From Hyphomicrobiales bacterium (GTDB taxonomy: Bacteria > Pseudomonadota > Alphaproteobacteria > Rhizobiales > Beijerinckiaceae), in NCBI GenBank assembly GCA_028290285.1, contig JAQGKD010000028.1, positions 1-40,146 of the forward strand: a DNA stretch of 40,146 bases, in the 5' to 3' direction. The notes below the pieces were generated by a model. The model made no database searches, was not told the origin of the DNA, and saw only the letters and a list, made by a program, of their open reading frames with translations. The translations under genes were made by a program, and so were the position numbers. Positions 1 to 7,560 of this stretch are shown here, piece after piece. Within the stretch, counting starts at the first letter, position 1. The number at the start of each line of letters is the position of its first letter.

Positions 1-1
1 C

Positions 2-286
2 ATCGCTGTCATCGAGGCCTTGCTTGCCGGCCTGCCTTGCATATTAAGCGAAGGAGTGGGAACCGCAGCTGCCGTCGCAAAGGCCGGCGGCGCGCTGCTG
101 GTCGGAACCGACGCTTCTGGGATCGCATTCGCCATAACCTCTTTGCTAACTCAAGATGAGCGGCGTCGTGAAATGGGGGACAAGGGAAGGGCATTCGCGC
201 AGGTGGAATATTCAACAGGCAAAATGGTCGAGAGGCTCGTCGAGCTTTACCAAAGGGTTGCCAGGGGATCTGGAGAGGGAACATGA
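2..286 (+). CDS. Glycosyltransferase, family 4-like, C-terminal fragment
   Basis: The reading frame is open from the first bases of the window and ends at 286, so only the last 94 or so residues are present. The fragment begins with an EALLAGLPCILSEGVG stretch, which matches the E-A-x3-G-x-P nucleotide-sugar binding motif near the C-terminus of GT-B fold (GT4) glycosyltransferases. The rest is the helical tail expected of that family. Its stop codon overlaps the ATG of the next glycosyltransferase by four bases, so the two are translationally coupled. By context it adds a sugar to a surface polysaccharide or glycolipid; donor and acceptor cannot be told from the fragment. Confidence 0.85.
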   Translation: MAVIEALLAGLPCILSEGVGTAAAVAKAGGALLVGTDASGIAFAITSLLTQDERRREMGDKGRAFAQVEYSTGKMVERLVELYQRVARGSGEGT

Positions 287-1065
287 GTTTCTTCGACGGG
301 GTTACAGTTCTAATCCTGACCTACAATGAAGAGGCCAACATTGGGCGGACGCTGAATGCGTTGCATCCGTTTTCCAACGTCGTTGTCGTCGACAGCGGCA
401 GCACCGACCGGACGAGTGAGATCCTCGAAGGCTATAGTAACGTGCGCGTAGTTACCCGTTCGTTCGACTCGCATGCAGCCCAGTGGAATTTTGGCCTCTC
501 GCAGTGCGAGACGCCATGGGTTCTCGCGCTGGACGCTGATTACCTTGTTCACGAAACCCTGATCGCCGCGATAAGCAAGCTAACTCCCCCTCCCTGTGTT
601 GGTGGCTACAGAGCGTCGTTTCGATACTGCGTGCTTGGACATCCTCTTTCGGCAAGCCTTTATCCTCCTGGAACTGTTCTCTTTCGGCGCCCTGGAGCGG
701 CCTATCTGCAATTTGGGCATACTCAGCGAGTCCACGTTAAGGGGCACATCCTACCTTTGCCGGGTCGCATCGATCACGACGATAGAAAACCTCTCGGCAA
801 TTGGTTCAGATCACAAGCGTCTTATGCGAAGCTCGAAGCTGAGTACCTCCTTGCAAAACCGCCGGAAGAACTGCGGCGCCTGGATATGATTCGGTTGGCG
901 GCTTGGCCCGCGCCATTCCTTGTATTTGGCTACACAATGTTCGTTAAGAAGTGTCTTTTCGAGGGCTGGCCCGGCTGGCTGTATGTGCTGCAGCGCGTGC
1001 TTGCTGAAACCATGCTGGCGATAGAACTCGTCGAACGCCGCTTGCGTGAATTGCATCCGAGTTGA
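283..1065 (+). CDS. Glycosyltransferase family 2
   Basis: This 260-residue protein has a GT-A fold N-terminus. LILTYNEEANIGRTL lies at residues 10-24, followed by VVDSGSTDRT and a metal-binding DxD-like ALDADY near residue 85. The size and the 'TYNEE...DSGSTD' pattern match the WaaE/KdtX-like branch of GT2, which works on lipopolysaccharide core or exopolysaccharide. The C-terminal third is basic and aromatic and probably sits on the inner face of the cytoplasmic membrane. The ATG overlaps the stop of the upstream glycosyltransferase (ATGA), giving an operon of at least two genes. The exact sugar and linkage are unknown. A gap of about 155 bases follows before the dehydrogenase gene. Confidence 0.88.
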   Translation: MSFFDGVTVLILTYNEEANIGRTLNALHPFSNVVVVDSGSTDRTSEILEGYSNVRVVTRSFDSHAAQWNFGLSQCETPWVLALDADYLVHETLIAAISKLTPPPCVGGYRASFRYCVLGHPLSASLYPPGTVLFRRPGAAYLQFGHTQRVHVKGHILPLPGRIDHDDRKPLGNWFRSQASYAKLEAEYLLAKPPEELRRLDMIRLAAWPAPFLVFGYTMFVKKCLFEGWPGWLYVLQRVLAETMLAIELVERRLRELHPS

Positions 1066-1222
1066 ACCGAGGTGGTCGGCGTTTTGGCTTAGGCTTAGAT
1101 CGAGGACCGTCTCGATCAAGATCCTTCGGTGGTCGCAAACCTCGCGGACTGCACAATATGTACTATAAAGATGGATCACGTCGGGCCTTTGCATCAACGA
1201 GAACTGAGAACGAAAGAAAAAG

Positions 1223-2575
1223 ATGAAAGACGTCGCATCGGTTAATTCACAAGCAACTGAATTGATGAACAAAATCGAAGAACGTTCCGCCGTCGCTGGC
1301 GTGATCGGCCTCGGGTATGTGGGGCTGCCTCTTGCGGTCGCAATGGCCAAGGGCGGATTTCGAACGGTAGGTTTCGATATCGATCCGTCAAAGCCAACGC
1401 TTTTGAAGTCGAGCCGCTCGTATATAGGCGCTGTGTCGGATGAAAAGCTTCACGGCCTCATAACTAGCGGCCGACTCGACGCCACGACGGACTTTTCATT
1501 GCTCGCCCAGTGCGATGTCATCGCTGTTTGTGTCCCGACCCCTCTCACCCGAAATCGCGACCCTGACCTCAGCTACGTAGAGAATACGGCGCGCACAATC
1601 GCGAAGTATCTGCGCCGCGGACAATTAGTCGTTCTGGAGTCCACCACTTGGCCTGGTACGACCGAGGAGATTTTGAAGCCTATACTTGAAGCTAGCGGCT
1701 TTCAATCCGGCAGGGATTTTTTCGTTGGATTCTCCCCGGAGCGAGAGGATCCGGGCAATTTGGCGTTCACGACCACTTCAATCCCCAAGGTCGTGGCCGG
1801 AGACGGCGCCGACGCGTCACTCCTCATGAGCGCGCTTTATGCTGCCGTCGTGGACAAGATTGTCATTGTGTCGTCGCCAGCAACGGCGGAGGCTGTTAAG
1901 ATCACCGAGAATATCTTTCGTGCGGTTAACATTGCGCTCGTTAATGAATTGAAGGTCATATACGACGCGATGGGCATAGATGTCTGGGAAGTAATCGAAG
2001 CCGCCAAGACCAAACCCTTTGGTTACATGCCGTTTTATCCCGGCCCGGGACTCGGTGGCCACTGCATCCCAATCGATCCATTCTACCTGACCTGGAAATC
2101 GCGGGAACATGGTATCGCGACCAGGTTCATTGAGCTCGCAGGCGAAATCAATCTTTCAATGCCAAAGTTTGTAATAGGTAAGCTCGAGGAGGCGCTCGAC
2201 CGGCAACAAGCTGTCTCTCTTGGTTCAGCGCACGTGCTGCTGATAGGGCTGGCATATAAAAAGAACGTATCGGACATACGCGAAAGTCCGGGTTTTAAGC
2301 TAATCGAGTTGCTCGAGATTAGGGGTACGCGCGTCGATTACCTGGATCCTCACATTCCTGAGGTCCCTCCGACCCGCGAACATGCTGCGATGACGGGCCG
2401 CCGATCGGTGGACTCTTGCCTAACTACTTACACCCCATACGATGCTGTAATCATTTGCACAGATCACGATGCGCTCGACTACCAAATTGTATTTGCAACG
2501 GCACGTCTGATCGTGGACACTCGAAACGTTTTCGGTCGTCTTGGCCTGAGCGGCAAGCACATCGTCAAAGCATGA
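1223..2575 (+). CDS. Nucleotide-sugar dehydrogenase (UDP-GlcNAc 6-dehydrogenase type)
   Basis: This 450-residue enzyme of the UDP-glucose/GDP-mannose dehydrogenase superfamily oxidises the C6 hydroxyl of a nucleotide sugar to a uronic acid with two NAD+. The Rossmann motif GLGYVGLP is at residues 29-36. The catalytic cysteine is Cys281 within GLGGHCIPIDP. The C-terminal substrate-binding domain is complete (LIGLAYKKNVSDIRESP). The STTWPGTTEE and FSPEREDPGN segments resemble WbpA-type UDP-N-acetylglucosamine dehydrogenases more than Ugd, so UDP-GlcNAcA is the likely product; this is inference from motif style. The start is the ATG behind an A-rich, GA-containing leader. The gene follows two glycosyltransferases and precedes a carbamoyltransferase on the same strand, so it likely supplies an acidic amino sugar for the same glycan. 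Confidence 0.92.
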   Translation: MKDVASVNSQATELMNKIEERSAVAGVIGLGYVGLPLAVAMAKGGFRTVGFDIDPSKPTLLKSSRSYIGAVSDEKLHGLITSGRLDATTDFSLLAQCDVIAVCVPTPLTRNRDPDLSYVENTARTIAKYLRRGQLVVLESTTWPGTTEEILKPILEASGFQSGRDFFVGFSPEREDPGNLAFTTTSIPKVVAGDGADASLLMSALYAAVVDKIVIVSSPATAEAVKITENIFRAVNIALVNELKVIYDAMGIDVWEVIEAAKTKPFGYMPFYPGPGLGGHCIPIDPFYLTWKSREHGIATRFIELAGEINLSMPKFVIGKLEEALDRQQAVSLGSAHVLLIGLAYKKNVSDIRESPGFKLIELLEIRGTRVDYLDPHIPEVPPTREHAAMTGRRSVDSCLTTYTPYDAVIICTDHDALDYQIVFATARLIVDTRNVFGRLGLSGKHIVKA

Positions 2576-2690
2576 GGTACCAAAACATGTGCTCTGAACG
2601 CAGTATGCATTGCCCCAGCAGTCTCGAACCGTCCCGCATGGAAAACCCATACTGGACATTTCTTCCCGTTGACTTGAAAAGAGGCGCACT

Positions 2691-4502
2691 GTGTTGATTC
2701 TTGGGCTTAACGCTTTTCATGGCGACTCCTCTGCCTGCATTGTTCATGACGGTAAACTCATCGCTGCCGTCGAAGAGGAACGCTTCCGACGCGTGAAGCA
2801 TTGGGCGGGATTTCCGACTGAGTCCATTCGGTATTGCCTTGCTGCGGCGGGGGTGTCTCTGTCTGAAATCGACCGGGTCGCGGTCAACCAGGACAGCAAT
2901 GCGAACCTCTCAAGCAAGCTGCTTTATCTCGTCGGTGAGCGCCCCAGTCTCTCGCTCATTTTCGACCGCGTGCGCACCCGCAAGTCGCGCGAGGGGATTC
3001 CGGAACTATTGGCAAAAGAATTTTCGAACTCGAAGTTCATGGGCGACATAGATCATGTCGAGCATCACCTTGCGCATCTTTCATCGGCATTCTACGTCGG
3101 CCCGTTCAGCGATTCTGTTGTGGTGTCAGTTGACGGCTTTGGTGATTTCGCCAGCGCCGCCTGGGGCGTAGGCCGTGGAGGCGCCATCGACATTGAAGAG
3201 CGCGTGTTATTTCCGCACTCGTTGGGTATTTTCTATCAGGCGGTGACGCAGTATCTCGGTTTTGCGCACTATGGCGACGAGTATAAAGTTATGGGACTCG
3301 CGCCGTACGGCAGCCCACGATACCTGAACGACATGCGCAAAGTCGTGAGCCTCAAGTGCGATGGCCGGTTTGAACTGGATTTGACTTACTTCCGTCATCA
3401 CAGGGAGAAGATTGCGTTTGACTGGAGCGGTGGCTCGCCGGTATTTGCCGAACTGTTTTCGCCAGCGCTCGAAGATCTGCTCGGCCCCCGCCGCGCGCCG
3501 GATGACCCGCTGGAGGATCGCCACCGGGACATTGCTCGCTCGACCCAAGCGATGTACGAGGAGGCTTTCTTTAACCTGCTCAACGCGTTGCACGCGCGGC
3601 ACAAACTTGACGACCTTTCGCTGGCAGGCGGTTGTGCGGCGAATTCCGTCGCGAACGGAAAAGTTCGGAGGATGACGCCTTTTAAAAGAGTTTATGTTCA
3701 ATCGGCGGCGGGGGACGCAGGGGGCGCAATCGGGGCGGCATTCGTCACCTGGCAGAAGACCGGCGGTAATCGATCGTTCCTCATGGATCACGCCAACTGG
3801 GGACCGCAGTTCGGCCCTGACTATACCGCAGCGCTCCTCGAAAAGGAGTCCGCGCGTATCATAGACGCCGGCTGCACGGTTGAGTGCATTGATGACGAGG
3901 CGGAGTTGTGCAAACGAACTGCCGTCGACGTGTCCGAAGGGAAAGTGATTGGTTGGTTCCAAGGACGTTTGGAATGGGGGCCTAGAGCGCTCGGAAACCG
4001 ATCAATTGTGTGCGATCCGCGCCGGGCGGATATGAAGGACATTCTCAACGCCAAGATTAAGCGCCGGGAATCGTTTCGCCCTTTCGCACCATCCGTTTTG
4101 TCTGAAGCGGTCGCCGATTGGTTCGAGGAAGATGACGACGTTCCATTCATGATGCAGGTATTTCAAATCCGAGAAGAGAAACGTCCCCAGATCCCGGCCG
4201 TCACCCATGTCGATGGTTCGGGGCGCCTCCAGACCGTGAAGAAATCCGCTAATCCGCGATATCACGCGTTGATCTCGGCATTTCGTGATTTGACAGGCGT
4301 ACCGATGGTTCTGAATACATCGTTCAATGAAAACGAGCCCGTAGTTTGTAAACCGGAAGAGGCCCTGGATTGTTTTCTACGCACGAATATGGATGTTCTC
4401 GTGCTCGGTAATTTCGTTGTCCACAGAGGGACTGTCGCAAACGATACCGCCGTGCGAGAGAGCATACTAAATGCTCCGCTCGGCTGGGATAGGGGAAATT
4501 AG
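2691..4502 (+). CDS. O-carbamoyltransferase, NodU/CmcH/TobZ family
   Basis: This 603-residue protein matches the usual length of the family, which transfers a carbamoyl group from carbamoyl phosphate, through carbamoyl-adenylate, to a sugar hydroxyl. The N-terminal half is Kae1-like: ILGLNAFHGDSSACIVHDG at the start, the metal-binding histidines in VEHHLAHLSSAFY, and VSVDGFGD. The C-terminal YrdC-unlike domain carries GRLEWGPRALGNRSI and RRESFRPFAPS, which are hallmarks of the family. The start is GTG at 2691 with an AAGAGG ribosome site eight bases upstream. Following glycosyltransferases and a uronic-acid synthesis gene, it most likely carbamoylates a surface glycan. NodU-like modification of a Nod factor is possible but no nod genes are visible. 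Confidence 0.92.
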   Translation: MLILGLNAFHGDSSACIVHDGKLIAAVEEERFRRVKHWAGFPTESIRYCLAAAGVSLSEIDRVAVNQDSNANLSSKLLYLVGERPSLSLIFDRVRTRKSREGIPELLAKEFSNSKFMGDIDHVEHHLAHLSSAFYVGPFSDSVVVSVDGFGDFASAAWGVGRGGAIDIEERVLFPHSLGIFYQAVTQYLGFAHYGDEYKVMGLAPYGSPRYLNDMRKVVSLKCDGRFELDLTYFRHHREKIAFDWSGGSPVFAELFSPALEDLLGPRRAPDDPLEDRHRDIARSTQAMYEEAFFNLLNALHARHKLDDLSLAGGCAANSVANGKVRRMTPFKRVYVQSAAGDAGGAIGAAFVTWQKTGGNRSFLMDHANWGPQFGPDYTAALLEKESARIIDAGCTVECIDDEAELCKRTAVDVSEGKVIGWFQGRLEWGPRALGNRSIVCDPRRADMKDILNAKIKRRESFRPFAPSVLSEAVADWFEEDDDVPFMMQVFQIREEKRPQIPAVTHVDGSGRLQTVKKSANPRYHALISAFRDLTGVPMVLNTSFNENEPVVCKPEEALDCFLRTNMDVLVLGNFVVHRGTVANDTAVRESILNAPLGWDRGN

Positions 4503-4515
4503 GCTCAGGACTTCT

Positions 4516-4743
4516 ATGGTCGCCGCCCGTGATGCAAGAAGGTTTTGGTCCAAGTCCGCGAGCGATCGAGTGCGGTCTTCTGTCAGGCCTTTAAATGCGG
4601 CATCTTCAGAAGCTGCTGACCGGTATGGTGATCTGCGGATGAGATCCAAGTCTCACTGGACTGGTTTTTCTGACCCAGATCTTTTCGATCATTTTGCCCA
4701 TCCGGGTCGTCGCCTCCTCACACTCCCTTTAGCCGGCCAATAA
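4516..4743 (+). pseudogene. Truncated reading frame cut by the IS3 end
   Basis: A 75-codon frame opens at ATG 4516, fourteen bases after the carbamoyltransferase stop, and runs straight into the IS3 terminus, where TAA at 4741-4743 closes it. I do not recognise the product; it is basic with an aromatic HWTGFSDPDLFDHFAHP stretch. The position suggests the 5' end of another polysaccharide gene interrupted by the insertion. No clear continuation is found beyond the far IS end at 7395. It could also be non-coding. Confidence 0.35.
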
Positions 4744-4766
4744 CCTGCCACTGACTTTTCATCCAG
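4741..4766 (+). repeat. IS3 terminal inverted repeat, distal (orfB) end
   Basis: This end matches the reverse complement of 7369-7394 in T-ACCTGCCACTGA, then TTTTC and TCCA with small differences. It lies immediately after the reconstructed orfB stop codon, as in intact IS3 members. Confidence 0.8.
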
Positions 4767-4840
4767 CAGATTAGAGCCTCGGCGGATTTTGCACCGATTG
4801 GCGCGGGTGGGGCAACAGGCGGTCTGCGTAGCTGATGGTG

Positions 4841-4851
4841 TGGACGGCCCC
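4841..4851 (+). repeat. IS1111 subterminal inverted repeat, left
   Basis: TGGACGGCCCC is the exact reverse complement of 6212-6222. It lies six bases inside the left junction. Confidence 0.88.
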
Positions 4852-4853
4852 TA

Positions 4854-4895
4854 CCGACCAGTTTTGGTCGGGAGGGAAATGGTCGAGTATCGACC
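4854..4895 (+). other. Two hairpins in the IS1111 5' leader
   Basis: CCGACCA (4854-4860) pairs perfectly with TGGTCGG (4865-4871) over a GTTT loop. GGTCG (4881-4885) pairs with CGACC (4891-4895) over a five-base loop. Both lie between the left repeat and the transposase ATG at 4915. They may limit read-through translation from outside promoters or mark recombinase binding at the circle junction; neither role is shown here. Confidence 0.6.
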
Positions 4896-4914
4896 GACAG
4901 CCGGAGGTCACACC

Positions 4915-5955
4915 ATGAGCAAGATCGCCAGGATTGGATTGGATATCGCGAAGAAATGGTTTCAGGTTCACGCCGTCGATGGCGATGAGCGTGAGGTGCT
5001 GAACCGCAAGTTGCCGCGCGACAAAGTGCTTGGATTTCTTGCTGTACTGCCGCCGTGCGAAGTCGCGCTTGAAGCATGCTCATCATCTCATTATTGGGGG
5101 CGTGAGATCAGCCGCCTGGGCCACAGGGTGCGCTTAATCTCCCCGAGCTACGTGAAGCCTTTCGTCAGGCGCGGCAAGTCCGATGCCCATGATTCAAGGG
5201 CGATCTGCGAGGCTGCCTCTCGGCCCGACATGCGTTTTGTGCGCGTGAAGTCGGAAGTCCAGCAGGCTGCGCTCATGCAACACACCTCCCGACAATTGCT
5301 CATCGAGCAGCGTACCGCGGTAGCGAACTCGATTCGCGGACAGCTCGCTGAGTTTGGCGTGATCGAGAACAAAAGAATCCAGAACGTCGGAGAGCTGGTC
5401 CGAATGATTGAGCAAGGGGACTTTCATCTAGCCCACGTCCCGGCAATCGCCCTCGCTGTCATCAAGGTATTGGCTCAACAACTCCGAGCCCTCGACGAGC
5501 ACCTTGCTATGATCGACGAACAGATTGACGCATGGCGCAAAGCGAGCCCAACAGCACAGGCCCTGAAAACGATCCCTGGTGTCGGTCCTTTAATAAGCGC
5601 AGCCTTGGCAGCGCATGTCGCAGATCCCTCGGTATTCCGATCCGGCCGGGATTTTGCGGCTTGGCTCGGGTTGGTTCCGCGGCAAAACTCCAGCGGCGGC
5701 AAGGAACGGCTCGGGAGAATCACGAAGCACGGAAATCCGTACCTACGGCGTTTGCTCGTGTTGGGAGCCACGGCGAGCTTGCGGTGGTTGGCGAAGAGGA
5801 CAGATGCTCTCGCGGAGTGGACGCGCAAGATGTTACAGCGCCGGCCGGCGCGGCTCGTTACTGTAGCACTCGCCAACAAGATGGCTCGCGTCGCATGGGC
5901 GATCATGATGACCGGTGAGCTGTTCCGAAAGGAGGCGAGCCTGGCGACCGCTTAG
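4915..5955 (+). CDS. IS110-family (IS1111 group) DEDD transposase
   Basis: This 346-residue protein is the recombinase of the nested element. The RuvC-like DEDD domain begins with RIGLDIAKKWFQVHAVDG, continues with the acidic residue in CEVALEACSSSHYWG, and includes KPFVRRGKSDAHDS. The C-terminal transposase_20 domain is marked by LKTIPGVGPLISAAL and RLGRITKHGNPYLRRLL; the family's catalytic serine is expected in this region (for example NSSGGKERLG). ATG 4915 is preferred over an upstream in-frame extension because the family starts at this point and a GGAGG site lies a few bases before it. It appears full length and without frameshift, so the element may still be active. Confidence 0.93.
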   Translation: MSKIARIGLDIAKKWFQVHAVDGDEREVLNRKLPRDKVLGFLAVLPPCEVALEACSSSHYWGREISRLGHRVRLISPSYVKPFVRRGKSDAHDSRAICEAASRPDMRFVRVKSEVQQAALMQHTSRQLLIEQRTAVANSIRGQLAEFGVIENKRIQNVGELVRMIEQGDFHLAHVPAIALAVIKVLAQQLRALDEHLAMIDEQIDAWRKASPTAQALKTIPGVGPLISAALAAHVADPSVFRSGRDFAAWLGLVPRQNSSGGKERLGRITKHGNPYLRRLLVLGATASLRWLAKRTDALAEWTRKMLQRRPARLVTVALANKMARVAWAIMMTGELFRKEASLATA

Positions 5956-6211
5956 CGGGGGTCGGCCGCGCTGCGAATTTGCCAGAACTGGCGACAAGTT
6001 TGGTGAGTGCAAAGTGAGGAGATGAACTCCCGGCGAACCGCAAACCCTGGATATTCCGAACCCTGACCGGCGCCCTGAGCGCGTGGAGCTGATGAGAAAC
6101 CTGGGGACGCGGATAACATCATGGCCAGCGAGCTCTGACCTCGCATGAACAGGCCGGACATATGACTGCAATCGCCAAAGGAGCCGTCGCATTACAAAGT
6201 GCTTGCCAAGC
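5956..6211 (+). ncRNA. Candidate bridge RNA region, IS1111 3' end
   Basis: About 255 bases separate the transposase stop from the right repeat and contain no gene. In IS110-family elements a non-coding RNA from one end pairs with donor and target; in the IS1111 group it is reported from the 3' end. Here 6059-6068 (AACCCTGACC) is perfectly complementary to the right target flank GGTCAGGGTT at 6228-6237, with a G:T wobble extending it by one. A short GCGC-CCTGA-GCGC hairpin follows, then GAGCTGATG at 6087-6095, which resembles the left junction AGCTGATG. The RNA ends are not defined by sequence alone. Confidence 0.5.
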
Positions 6212-6222
6212 GGGGCCGTCCA
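6212..6222 (-). repeat. IS1111 subterminal inverted repeat, right
   Basis: GGGGCCGTCCA mirrors 4841-4851 exactly and lies about five bases inside the right junction with the IS3 sequence. Confidence 0.88.
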
Positions 6223-7063
6223 AATATGGTCAGGGTTGCGCAGCTGATCGGCTGTTGCGGAGAGATTGGCCGCGAAGGCCGCGGGCGTAAGGTATCCCAG
6301 CGATGAGTGAGGATGCTGGTGATTGTAATTAGCGACCCAAGCCGAGATCTGGCGCCTAGCGTTGTCGAGGCTGAAGAACAGACGCCCGTGGAGCAGTTCG
6401 TCGCGCATCCGGCCGTTGAAGCTTTCGACGAAGCCATTCTGCATCGCCCGGCGCGATAAAATGCCAATCCAGGTTCATCCCTGCGCCAGGCAAGCATCGC
6501 GTTGCAGGTGAACTCCGTGCCGTTGTCGCTGATGATCATGCCCGGCGCGCCCCGTCGCTCGATGATCGCGGTCAGCTCGCGCGCGACACGCCGGCCCGAG
6601 ATCGAGGCGTCGGGGATCGCGCCCAGACACTCCTTGGTGACGTCGTCGACAATGTTGAGGATGCGGAACCGGCGACCGTTGGCGAACTGGTCATGAACGA
6701 AGTCGAGCGACCAGCGCGCAATGGCCTTGGCCTCCGCCAGTATTGGCGCGCACGCGCCCACCGCCTTGCGCCGGGCGCGCCGCTTGCGGACCGACAGATC
6801 TTCTTCGCGGTCGAGCCGATGGATGCGGTTTACGCCCGAAGGCTCTCCCTCCCGCCGCAGCAGGATAAACAGCCGCCGGTAGCCGAACCGGCGGCGCTCG
6901 TTGGCCAGCTCGCGCAAGCGGCCGCGCAGCTCTGAGTCTGCCGGCCGGCAGGATTGGTATCGAACCATCTTCCGATCCGCCCCGACGAGGCTGCAGGCCC
7001 GACGCTCCGACAGGCCCAACGCAGCCTGTAGTTGCGCGACGGCGTCGCGCATGACGGCGGGCC

Positions 7064-7330
7064 CTACCATTTTTTTGACAGCAGCTCCCGCAGCGCCGCC
7101 GTGTCCAACATCGCCTCGGCGAGCAACTTCTTCAGTCGGGCGTTCTCGTCTTCGAGCTGCCTCAGCCGCTTCGCCTCCGAGACGTCCATCCCGTTGAACT
7201 TCGCTTTCCAGTCGTAGAGCGGGGCTTCGGAGACGCCGTGCTTACGCGCCAGATCGGCGGTCTTCGCGCCGGCCTCGTGCTCCTTCAGAACCGCAATGAT
7301 CTGCTCTTCTGTGAACCGTGCTCGCTTCAT
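7064..7330 (-). CDS. IS3-family OrfA (helix-turn-helix, leucine zipper)
   Basis: This 88-residue protein has a full OrfA layout. An HTH_Tnp_1 domain (FTEEQIIAVLKEHEAG, then RKHGVSEAPLYDWKAKF) covers residues 6-45. A coiled coil with leucine repeats (RLRQLEDENARLKKLLAEAML) covers residues 56-76. It binds the IS ends and multimerises with OrfAB. It ends at an A7 run (7071-7077 on the opposite strand) just before a TGG-TAG, where a -1 frameshift would join it to OrfB, as is known for IS3. OrfA itself is intact although its partner is destroyed, so it could act only as a repressor or with a transposase supplied in trans. Confidence 0.88.
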   Translation of the reverse strand: MKRARFTEEQIIAVLKEHEAGAKTADLARKHGVSEAPLYDWKAKFNGMDVSEAKRLRQLEDENARLKKLLAEAMLDTAALRELLSKKW

Positions 7331-7368
7331 CTGTCCGTCCTCTATGAAGGCCGGACTCTAAATCCCCG

Positions 7369-7394
7369 TGGAGGAAAATCTCAGTGGCAGGTCA
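7369..7394 (-). repeat. IS3 terminal inverted repeat, orfA end
   Basis: On the minus strand it reads TGACCTGCCACTGAGATTTT followed by CCTCCA, matching 4741-4766 imperfectly. It lies about 40 bases upstream of the orfA start. Confidence 0.8.
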
Positions 7395-7560
7395 ATCTGC
7401 GAAAGTGTCGGCTATTCCGGCAAATTATGCTCACGTCAATCTCGTCGCCGAGATGGTGCGTTAGGATATCGCCGCGCTCACCCCGCCGACGTGGTATCAA
7501 GGTCTTTTGCTTTCCGAGTTCAGCGCGGGAAAGGGTGATTCAGCACAGACAGCGATCGCC

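Larger units (their letters stand above)
4835..6228 (+). mobile_element. IS1111-group (IS110 family) insertion sequence
   Basis: The boundaries follow from the broken IS3 orfB. Removing about 1394 bases rejoins NPD and QLRRPP as uninterrupted coding sequence. Subterminal inverted repeats of 11 bp (TGGACGGCCCC at 4841-4851, GGGGCCGTCCA at 6212-6222) lie about six bases inside each end. Subterminal rather than terminal repeats are the signature of the IS1111 group. A TG dinucleotide is present at both junctions (4833-4834 and 6227-6228), consistent with a 2-bp recombination core rather than a classical target duplication. The element holds one transposase gene, 5' hairpins and a 250-base 3' non-coding end. 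Confidence 0.9.
4759..7070 (-). pseudogene. IS3 orfB transposase, frameshifted and split by IS1111
   Basis: The coding path starts at 7070, in the overlap with orfA. It contains the helix-turn-helix linker and DDE core: SLDFVHDQFANGRRF, then IISDNGTEFTCNAML. Near 6440-6470 the frame is lost by small deletions; the conserved [20 protein letters not shown] region is reduced and continues only in another frame. That frame runs through PHSSLGYLTPAAFAANL to NPD at about 6230, where the IS1111 element enters. The last residues (QLRRPPVAPPAPIGAKSAEAL) reappear on the far side, at 4770-4834. A final one-base shift precedes the stop near 4759. The gene had therefore decayed by several independent events and cannot make transposase. 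Confidence 0.85.
4741..7394 (-). mobile_element. IS3-family insertion sequence, interrupted by an IS1111 element
   Basis: The two ends form an imperfect inverted repeat. The left end reads TAACCTGCCACTGA and the right end, on the minus strand, reads TGACCTGCCACTGA, each followed by a TTTTC/TCCA block. Without the nested IS1111 element the length is about 1.26 kb, normal for IS3. It carries orfA (7064-7330, intact) and orfB (broken). CAAT occurs next to both ends but not at equivalent positions, so a target duplication is not proven. The element interrupts the tail of the polysaccharide cluster. Confidence 0.88.

Noticed and set aside
4737..7398. CAAT as target-site duplication of the IS3 element
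   Set aside because: CAAT occurs near both ends but the implied element ends would differ by one base, so it is not a clean duplication.
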